A DNA stretch of 55,126 nucleotides, taken from Lachnospiraceae bacterium UBA7027 (GTDB lineage: Bacteria > Bacillota > Clostridia > Lachnospirales > Lachnospiraceae). The notes below the pieces were generated by a model. The model did not search any database. It saw only the letters and a list, made by a program, of their open reading frames with translations, and was not told the origin of the DNA. Location: assembly GCA_002494135.1 (NCBI GenBank), contig DLBG01000124.1, positions 1 through 55,126 of the forward strand, read 5' to 3'. A program made the position numbers and the translations under genes. Positions within the stretch are counted from its first letter, which is position 1; every line of letters starts with the position of its first letter. Below are positions 49,457-55,126 of the stretch, piece by piece.

Positions 49457-50746
49457 TCATTTGTCTTTATTTTCCGCTAAAACATTTTTGGCAGAGGTTT
49501 TGCTGATTAATTGTCTCGGCAGAAGATGGGATAATAATACAAACATAATTGTAAGTCCGCATACAATCCCTATCTGTAAAGGACCGATGGATAGGGCGGT
49601 TTCGTGAATGCGACCGGATAAGGAAAGATATCCGAAATATGCGCCGACTATTATGAATGCCGCAAAACACTCGAGCAGGGTAGCGACCAGGGAAATATAG
49701 GAACAGTCTTTCCAGGACATCCCGCAAAGATAGTAGATTGCGTAGTTGCCGAGTTGCTTTTTTACCATGATGGTATGAATACTTACAACGGAAACCAGTA
49801 CAAACAAGGAAATAAAAACGAACAACGGAAACCATGTTCGTAAATCCGCAAGAACAAAGCGTTTACTTCTTCGATTAAAATCTTTTAATTCGAATATTCG
49901 GTTGATTTGGGAAACCTGTCTGATTTTTGCAATCTGCTCATCAGTTTCTTTTTCGCTCATGTTTTTGTTGAAAGTAATGATTGTAGGCCCGGTCATGGAT
50001 TTTTGAAATCCTTTATCGGGGCTGACACGGAAATTCAGGTTGCCGAATAATCCGTCTTTTTCTCCGGCAAGTATTTGTTCATCATATAGGAATAAAACGG
50101 CTTTGTTTTCCGTTTCATTATCAAAAACATAGAAACAGTCGCGAAAGTCCTCATAGGAACTGCGGAAAAAGTCGGGCATGAAAAGAGTTTCTTTATCTCC
50201 GATTATTCCGATAATTTCTATTTCTTCCGTAACACCATCATCGATTTTGGTACGCAATGTAACAGTGTCTCCAGGGTGTATATCGATTCCGGAATTGCCG
50301 GTGATTACGCCGACCAGCTTCTTTGCTCTTAAATCTTTTTTTTGAAACCAGCGTCCCTCTTCCATGACGGGATTGATGCTTCTTACGGCACCTTCACTCA
50401 GGCAGTAGGTTTCGAGTTTTTGGTCCATATTATCAAGGTATGGATCCCACAATCGTTCCATACTGATAACGTCTTTTACACCTTCTAAATATTCTTCGAT
50501 TTCTTTCCTGTCTCTTAAAAGCGTTCCTCCGTCAGATCTTTGTTTTGCAAGATAGGATGAGAACAGGAATACACCGTTCTGTTTCAGATAAGGACGAAGT
50601 TTGTTATATCTTGCCACTTTAAGCTCGAAAGCAGAAGAGATTGAAATAGCAAGTAAAAAAACAACGGCAAAGAAGATGGCGCAAAGGAAACTGAGCCAGC
50701 CGACGCGTTTTAAATCTTTTAATGCAAGTTTTATATATTTACCCAT
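49457..50746 (-). CDS. FtsX-type ABC transporter permease
   Basis: Permease of 429 aa with the FtsX/MacB plan: one N-terminal membrane helix (about residues 18-40), a large extracellular domain (about 45-305) and three C-terminal helices (about 312-335, 358-382, 390-412). It contains YAIYYLCGMSWKDC, the short cytoplasmic-loop motif common to this fold. It is clearly different from the three related permeases upstream. Its start overlaps the end of the next upstream permease gene by 16 bp, so the two are translationally coupled. It probably forms a heterodimer with one of them, driven by the ATPase encoded next. Confidence 0.9.
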   Translation of the reverse strand: MGKYIKLALKDLKRVGWLSFLCAIFFAVVFLLAISISSAFELKVARYNKLRPYLKQNGVFLFSSYLAKQRSDGGTLLRDRKEIEEYLEGVKDVISMERLWDPYLDNMDQKLETYCLSEGAVRSINPVMEEGRWFQKKDLRAKKLVGVITGNSGIDIHPGDTVTLRTKIDDGVTEEIEIIGIIGDKETLFMPDFFRSSYEDFRDCFYVFDNETENKAVLFLYDEQILAGEKDGLFGNLNFRVSPDKGFQKSMTGPTIITFNKNMSEKETDEQIAKIRQVSQINRIFELKDFNRRSKRFVLADLRTWFPLFVFISLFVLVSVVSIHTIMVKKQLGNYAIYYLCGMSWKDCSYISLVATLLECFAAFIIVGAYFGYLSLSGRIHETALSIGPLQIGIVCGLTIMFVLLSHLLPRQLISKTSAKNVLAENKDK

Positions 50747-51987
50747 GTCTTTTTTGTTTCCTTATTGTTCATCATGAATACAACGATGAGAAGTGATGTT
50801 GCAAGATAAATGACTGCAAGGTTTAAGTAATTCGTCAGGTTATATGCTCCGTCCAGATAAACCAGGGATTTATCCAAAATCGGCATTAGGATAAAGTGAT
50901 AACCAAGCAGGCCAATCAGAACGGAAAAGACCTGAAGCGCGATAAACTCCGCAAAGCACAGCGCTCGCACCTGCTCCGCACTCATACCGCAAAGGCGGTA
51001 GATGCGGAAGGTGCGAGAACTGCGCTGTAAAAGGTATTGGTAAATAAATGCCGTAATGGAGCCGGATAAAAAGGCAATTAACAGGCAGATTACCAAAAGG
51101 GTATTCGTGAATCTGGCATTAACTGCTTCGGGAAGATTCAAAGGCCATACGGAAGTTAAATTACCGTATTTTTCCTGAAACGCAGTACAGATGGTTTCGT
51201 AATCATTACGCGTGATGGGGTTATCGAAATAGAAGTCGATTTTTGCCACATAGACATCGTCATCAAGAGTGGAAAAAGGTACTTCGGGAATCGTCCCCGG
51301 ATAACGGTAGGAACCGATACATTTATACTCTTTTCCGTGGATTATGTATGTTCCCTGCGTGGTTTTGCGGTATTTATTTGCGACATTGATGTCATCCAGG
51401 GGCTCTCGTGTTTTGGAATTAAAGTAATTGCCTGTATGATCAATGTCCCAATGACTCTCTACACAGACAAGAGCCCCTTCTTTTTCTTCTTCTTTAGAAA
51501 AATATCTCCCTTCTGCGATCCTCCCAATGGATTTAAAATAATCATCCAGATTTCCTCCTGTCACTTTTTGGTCCTGGACTTTGAAAGTGGTCGTACAGGT
51601 TAACAAATATGCATCTATATCGAGATCTTTTGCAAGATCTTCTTTGAATTTTACAGACATCATGATAAAGTGCAGATTGTTCAATGTTTCATTCGGTAAA
51701 TGAAGAATGGTTTCAACAACATCTTTCTTCTTCACGAATTCACTTTCCAATCTTTCTTTGCGTTCCTCGTAAGAGATTCCTTTATAACAATCATCGTAAA
51801 GACGTATGCTGAGTTCTTTGTTTTCCGAAGAAGAATCCTTTTCTGAAGCCTGAAGGTGGTAGACAAGTCCAAAAGAGAAGGCGATGAGGGTAATTCCGAT
51901 GGAGATACATAAGACACACATGGCATATGATGAACAATCCGTTCTTATACCGGTTTTAATTTTAGAAAACAAGTAACGAAAAGCCAT
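50731..51987 (-). CDS. FtsX-type ABC transporter permease, paralogue A
   Basis: Permease of 418 aa with an N-terminal helix (about 20-45), an extracellular domain (about 50-295) and three C-terminal helices (about 300-322, 350-375, 385-410). The motif RLCGMSAEQVRALCFAEF matches the two other paralogues at 52015 and 54014. The extracellular domain shares blocks with them (GRYFSKEEEKEGALVC, VPFSTLDDDVYVAK) but is more diverged than the C-terminal half. A DNA stretch of about 115 bp (50962-51075) is practically identical to 52245-52358, which points to gene conversion. It ends 16 bp inside the next gene. A transporter subunit with unknown substrate. Confidence 0.9.
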   Translation of the reverse strand: MAFRYLFSKIKTGIRTDCSSYAMCVLCISIGITLIAFSFGLVYHLQASEKDSSSENKELSIRLYDDCYKGISYEERKERLESEFVKKKDVVETILHLPNETLNNLHFIMMSVKFKEDLAKDLDIDAYLLTCTTTFKVQDQKVTGGNLDDYFKSIGRIAEGRYFSKEEEKEGALVCVESHWDIDHTGNYFNSKTREPLDDINVANKYRKTTQGTYIIHGKEYKCIGSYRYPGTIPEVPFSTLDDDVYVAKIDFYFDNPITRNDYETICTAFQEKYGNLTSVWPLNLPEAVNARFTNTLLVICLLIAFLSGSITAFIYQYLLQRSSRTFRIYRLCGMSAEQVRALCFAEFIALQVFSVLIGLLGYHFILMPILDKSLVYLDGAYNLTNYLNLAVIYLATSLLIVVFMMNNKETKKTWVNI

Positions 51988-52003
51988 ATGTTTTATTTCC
52001 CAA

Positions 52004-52385
52004 GGAGAGGGTAATCACATGTTTACCCATGTATTCTTCATCTCTTCGCTGTTCATCATAAATATGACGATGGACAGGGATATTGCAAGATAAAGTGCGG
52101 CAAGCTTTATGTAGTTGGCCGGATTATATGCATCAGATAAATATACTAAAGATTTATCCAGAATCGGCATAATGATAAAATGGTAACCAAGCAAACCAAT
52201 CAGAACGGAGAAAACCTGAAGTGAGATAAACTCTGCAAAGCACAGCGCTCGCACCTGCTCCGCACTCATACCGCAAAGGCGGTAGATGCGGAAGGTGCGA
52301 GAACTGCGCTGTAAAAGGTATTGGTAAATAAATGCCGTAATGGAGCCGGATAAAAAGGCGATTAACAGGCAGATTACCAAAAGGG
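52004..52385. repeat. Duplicated permease 3' segment (copy 1; copy 2 at 54003-54387)
   Basis: About 380 bp covering the 3' ends of paralogues B and C, plus the GGAGAGGG(T)AATCACA flank beyond each stop codon, are nearly identical at an offset of about 2.0 kb. A shorter part (52245-52358) is also practically identical in paralogue A (50962-51075). This suggests tandem duplication followed by gene conversion. Confidence 0.88.
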
Positions 52386-53277
52386 TATTGCTAAATCTGG
52401 CGGTGACAGCCTCGGGGATTTCCAAAGGATATACAGACATAAGGTCTCCGTACTTTTCCTGAAATCTTTCACAGATGGTTTCATAATCGTTGCGGGATAT
52501 CGGGCGGTTAAACCGCAAACCGATTTCCGATACATAAACATTATCGTCAAGTGTAGAAATCGGAACGATTGGAATGGAGAAGACTCCGTCTGCTGAACCG
52601 ATGCATTGATATTCTTTTCCGCCGATTAGATATGTTTTACTGGGTGATTCAATGTATTTCTCTGCCAACTTAATATCTTTCACAGGATTTCCCATATCAT
52701 CATAATAAGTTCCGTTTATAAATCGGTTGTCGTTAATCTTCAATTTGTTAAAGCATTCGATACAAACAAGTTGTCCTTCGTCTTCTTCCTCTTTTGTGAA
52801 GTATCTTCCGTCGGATAAAAGCATTTTTTTACTGTTGACGATTTTATTATCCTGAATTCGAAAATTAGTCGGACATACAAGGCAACAACAATCTATGATT
52901 GGGTTTTCTGCCACATCACCTTTAAATTTGATATTGAAATATCCGGAGTCTATTCTGTCCTGCGTTTCCTTGGGAAGTTTACAGAGAATGGATAATACAT
53001 CTTGTAGTTTAACCAATTCATTTTCGATTGCGTATTTCCTTTCCTCGTAAGTCCAGTGTTTGTCGTTGACAGAAAAAAGTTGATGATCGTAAAGGCAAAT
53101 ACCAAGGTAATAATTGCTGAACTCTTTGTCTTGATCTACAGCATTTAAGTGATGTATAAAGCCAAAGGAAAAGAAAATCAGAATAATGCTCATTGTTATG
53201 CCGAGGCATGAAAGAAGTATTATTGAGAGGTTATTCCTGATAGTTGACTTTATGTTTAGAATTAAGAGCTGAAGCAT
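52015..53277 (-). CDS. FtsX-type ABC transporter permease, paralogue B
   Basis: Permease of 420 aa. The ATG at 53277 (MLQLLILN) is preferred: AGGTGA lies upstream, while the longer TTG start at 53307 would overlap the previous gene. Helices at about 18-42, 303-328, 350-378 and 388-412 flank an extracellular domain of about 250 residues (GRYFTKEEEDEGQLVC, IVPISTLDDNVYVSE). It contains a CCCLVC cluster near residue 130 not seen in the paralogues. The 3' third is nearly identical in DNA to the gene at 54014, showing recent duplication or conversion. It lies directly after the small secreted-protein gene, so the two are probably cotranscribed. Confidence 0.9.
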   Translation of the reverse strand: MLQLLILNIKSTIRNNLSIILLSCLGITMSIILIFFSFGFIHHLNAVDQDKEFSNYYLGICLYDHQLFSVNDKHWTYEERKYAIENELVKLQDVLSILCKLPKETQDRIDSGYFNIKFKGDVAENPIIDCCCLVCPTNFRIQDNKIVNSKKMLLSDGRYFTKEEEDEGQLVCIECFNKLKINDNRFINGTYYDDMGNPVKDIKLAEKYIESPSKTYLIGGKEYQCIGSADGVFSIPIVPISTLDDNVYVSEIGLRFNRPISRNDYETICERFQEKYGDLMSVYPLEIPEAVTARFSNTLLVICLLIAFLSGSITAFIYQYLLQRSSRTFRIYRLCGMSAEQVRALCFAEFISLQVFSVLIGLLGYHFIIMPILDKSLVYLSDAYNPANYIKLAALYLAISLSIVIFMMNSEEMKNTWVNM

Positions 53278-53303
53278 ATAATCACCTATCTGTAAGAGAT
53301 TAA

Positions 53304-53687
53304 TCAATTGCCAATCAGTGCAGTTGCGGTAACTTCAACACCGGAATTGGGATGGTTTCCGTAGTAGACAATTCCCGTACTGAATGCATGATTCATAGTT
53401 CTGTAGCCGGTTGTTTTAAGAGGGTCTTCGCAATTCATGATTCCGCTATTTGTACTGATAGTGTTTGTTGGAACGCTATTATTTCCTTGCCGCAGGAACA
53501 CCTCGCAATATGCGTTGTGACCTGTGCAGTTAATCATTCCGGCGGATGCAAAATTTGTGTATGAATCCACACCGCCGTATACATGGATTGGATCCAGAGC
53601 TTTTGCAGAGATTCCGAACAGCGATAAACATAATGTTATACCTAATATCCCCATTCCGATTTTCTTTAAAAAATGCGATTTCCTCAT
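53304..53687 (-). CDS. Small secreted protein beside ABC transporter permeases
   Basis: Protein of 127 aa. The ATG at 53687 (MRKSHFLKK) has GGAGGA directly upstream; a longer start at 53735 is rejected. The signal peptide (GMGILGITLCLSLFGISAKA) is likely cut after AKA, leaving about 96 residues beginning LDPIHVYGG. The mature part has three Cys (in MINCTGHNAYCEV and IMNCED) and many Asn/Gly/Thr, so it is likely a small beta-rich exported protein. It is the first gene after the 280-bp promoter region, between two permease paralogues. A secreted peptide handled or sensed by the transporter (bacteriocin-like or immunity-related) is possible, but I see no match to a known bacteriocin family. Confidence 0.75.
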   Translation of the reverse strand: MRKSHFLKKIGMGILGITLCLSLFGISAKALDPIHVYGGVDSYTNFASAGMINCTGHNAYCEVFLRQGNNSVPTNTISTNSGIMNCEDPLKTTGYRTMNHAFSTGIVYYGNHPNSGVEVTATALIGN

Positions 53688-53735
53688 AATGAGTTCCTCC
53701 TTTGTTAGGTTTGGGAATTCTTCCGGGGTGTTCAA

Positions 53736-54013
53736 GTGTTTACTTAATGTATACCACGATAGTGAATCGATAAATCAAATTATTCCATAAGCGGTCGATT
53801 TTGGGCACTGAGTGGTAAAAGAATAAAACGAACAGTGGACGCGGTTACGTTTTTCTAATGAAATAATAGACAAAACAGTTTTCGAAATCTACGAATTCTG
53901 ACGAATGGTCAAAAAAGGGGCGAAAATGGTCAAAATCACGCAGAACAAACTCTTGCAATAAAGTGTAATAAGTTATAAGACAATTTCGAAAATGTAATAA
54001 GAGGAGAGGGTAA
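53736..54013. other. Intergenic region with no gene seen
   Basis: AT-rich region between the 5' side of the small secreted-protein gene and the 3' end of paralogue C. It holds the minus-strand promoter described separately. No convincing terminator or RNA gene is seen. Direct GTCAAAA-type words (near 53907 and 53929) occur but are too short to call. Confidence 0.6.
53748..53778 (-). promoter_or_regulatory. Promoter of small secreted-protein gene (minus strand)
   Basis: On the minus strand TTGATT (53773-53778) stands 19 bp before TATACA (53748-53753), which is preceded by TGG, giving an extended -10 (TGGTATACA). It lies about 60 bp before the start at 53687 and probably drives this gene and the transporter genes that follow. 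Confidence 0.6.
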
Positions 54014-55126
54014 TCACATATTTACCCATGTATTCCTCATCTCTTCGCTGTTCATCATAAATATGACGATGGACAGGGATATTGCAAGATAAAGTGCGGC
54101 AAGCTTTATGTAGTTGGCCGGATTATATGCATCAGATAAATATACTAAAGATTTATCCAGAATCGGCATAATGATAAAATGATAACCAAGCAAACCAATC
54201 AGGACGGAGAAAACCTGAAGTGAGATAAACTCCGCAAAACACAGTAGCCGCACCTGTTCCGCACTCATACCGCAAAGGCGGTAGATGCGGAAGGTGCGGG
54301 CACTGCGTTGTAAAAGGTATAGGTAAATAAATGCCGTAATGGAGCCGGATAAAAAGGCGATTAACAGGCAGATTACCAAAAGGGTATTCGTGAATCTGGC
54401 GGTAACCTTTTCCGGGATATTCAAAGGAAATACAGTCACTATATCTCCGTATTTTTTTTGGAACATGTTGCTGATGGTTTCATAATCGTTTCGAACAATA
54501 GGATTCGAGAACTTGATGAAAAGTTCTGTGATGTAAACATTATTATCCAGAGTTGATACCGGAACTATAGGGATACTGAAAGTACCATTAAAACTTCCGA
54601 TGCATCGGTATTCTTTTCCGTCAATGATATAAGTCCCGTTTTTTGTTTTTAAGTATTTTTCCGCCAACTTGATATCCTTGACAGGGTTTCCGTTTTCGTC
54701 ATAGTAGTTTCCTATGTAGAATTTACTTACGCTTTTTAAACTGTAGCGGCAATCAATACATACGAGACTTCCTTCATCTTCCTCCTCTTTTGTAAAGTAA
54801 CGTCCGTCAGTAAGCAAGGATTTGGCAATGCCGGATAAATTACTACTGACTATTCGACTATCTTGGATTCGGAAAAAAGTCCTACTATGGAGGATAGCAG
54901 AATCAATCATATTATCTTCCGCTACATCACCTTTAAATTTCACTCCCATTTCCACATATTCTATTCTGTCCTGCATTTCCGAAGGAAACTGACAAAGGAT
55001 ATCCAGAACATCCTTTTTTTTAACCAGTTCATTATCAATTGCTTTTTTTCTGTTATCGTAAGACCACTCTTTGTCGGCAAAGAGGGCATTATAAGTGCTA
55101 TAAAGAGAAATCCTTAGGTACTCTTC
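54014..55126 (-). CDS. FtsX-type ABC transporter permease, paralogue C, cut at window end
   Basis: The frame is open to the window edge, so 370 C-terminal residues are seen and roughly 50 N-terminal residues, including the first membrane helix, are missing. The visible part begins EEYLRISLYSTYN and continues through ELVKKKDVLDIL, matching paralogues A and B. The internal ATG at 54976 is therefore not the start. The extracellular domain has GRYFTKEEEDEGSLVC and IVPVSTLDNNVYITE; three C-terminal helices follow, with RLCGMSAEQVRLLCFAEF. Its 3' third is nearly identical to paralogue B. It probably ends an upstream transcription unit, since a promoter for the small secreted protein follows. Confidence 0.9.
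   Translation of the reverse strand, partial: EEYLRISLYSTYNALFADKEWSYDNRKKAIDNELVKKKDVLDILCQFPSEMQDRIEYVEMGVKFKGDVAEDNMIDSAILHSRTFFRIQDSRIVSSNLSGIAKSLLTDGRYFTKEEEDEGSLVCIDCRYSLKSVSKFYIGNYYDENGNPVKDIKLAEKYLKTKNGTYIIDGKEYRCIGSFNGTFSIPIVPVSTLDNNVYITELFIKFSNPIVRNDYETISNMFQKKYGDIVTVFPLNIPEKVTARFTNTLLVICLLIAFLSGSITAFIYLYLLQRSARTFRIYRLCGMSAEQVRLLCFAEFISLQVFSVLIGLLGYHFIIMPILDKSLVYLSDAYNPANYIKLAALYLAISLSIVIFMMNSEEMRNTWVNM

Noticed and set aside
53304..53687. Lactococcin 972-like bacteriocin
   Set aside because: Size, signal peptide and ABC neighbours are reminiscent, but the mature sequence lacks the family's Trp/Tyr-Gly pattern and the permeases are not of the large DUF1430 type.
54014..54976. Complete 320-aa permease starting at 54976
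   Set aside because: The frame stays open to the window edge and the upstream residues match the paralogues, so the gene is cut by the window end.

Overview
The window looks like chromosome of a Gram-positive (monoderm) Clostridia, most likely a Lachnospiraceae-type member of the Bacillota. The reasons are strong AGGAGG-type ribosome sites, lipoproteins with classic lipoboxes, secreted proteins with C-terminal membrane anchors, a PrgI/VirB4/VirD4-type secretion system without outer-membrane parts, and the general codon style. The genus cannot be told from the sequence alone. No rRNA, tRNA, integrase, transposase, relaxase, phage gene or CRISPR array was seen.

Layout. 1-162: 3' end of a flavoprotein dehydrogenase. 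195-2279: a two-component pair, a 7-TM LytS-like histidine kinase and a response regulator with a SARP/OmpR-like DNA-binding domain. 2461-22119: one long cluster holding a type IV secretion apparatus (VirB2-like pilin, VirD4 coupling ATPase, VirB6/TrbL channel, PrgI-VirB4 fusion ATPase) with large secreted or surface proteins, a lipoprotein, a STAS regulator and an acidic cytoplasmic protein. 22354-23491: two small lipoproteins. 23721-44590: eight consecutive genes, in three operons, for large, charged, helical proteins (280-1216 aa) without signal peptides. Seven clearly share one 80-100 residue module and all appear to be one family. 44612-47292: an M50-like membrane protease, a membrane PP2C (SpoIIE-type) phosphatase and a hotdog thioesterase. 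47292-48743: an RsmF-like rRNA methyltransferase. 48752-55126, minus strand: a MacB/FtsX-type ABC transporter with one ATPase, four permeases (the last cut by the window end) and a small secreted protein.

The main result is that these parts look like one system. Five copies of a direct repeat, TGTTGGACA twice at an 11-bp pitch, stand upstream of the operons. In four of them a -10-like hexamer begins exactly 8 bp after the second copy. This is the operator geometry known for SARP-type activators, and the response regulator at the left end carries such a domain. The simplest reading is a two-component-controlled, chromosomal type IV secretion system that has no DNA-transfer genes in view. Its candidate cargo is the co-regulated family of module-bearing proteins, several of which end in a short PKP/GPK-type tail. 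The secretion role of the eight proteins is inference; the operator repeats, the T4SS genes and the shared module are read directly from sequence.

The right-hand ABC transporter cluster looks independent. It shows recent duplication or gene conversion among its permeases, and a minus-strand terminator sits inside the 3' end of the convergent methyltransferase gene.
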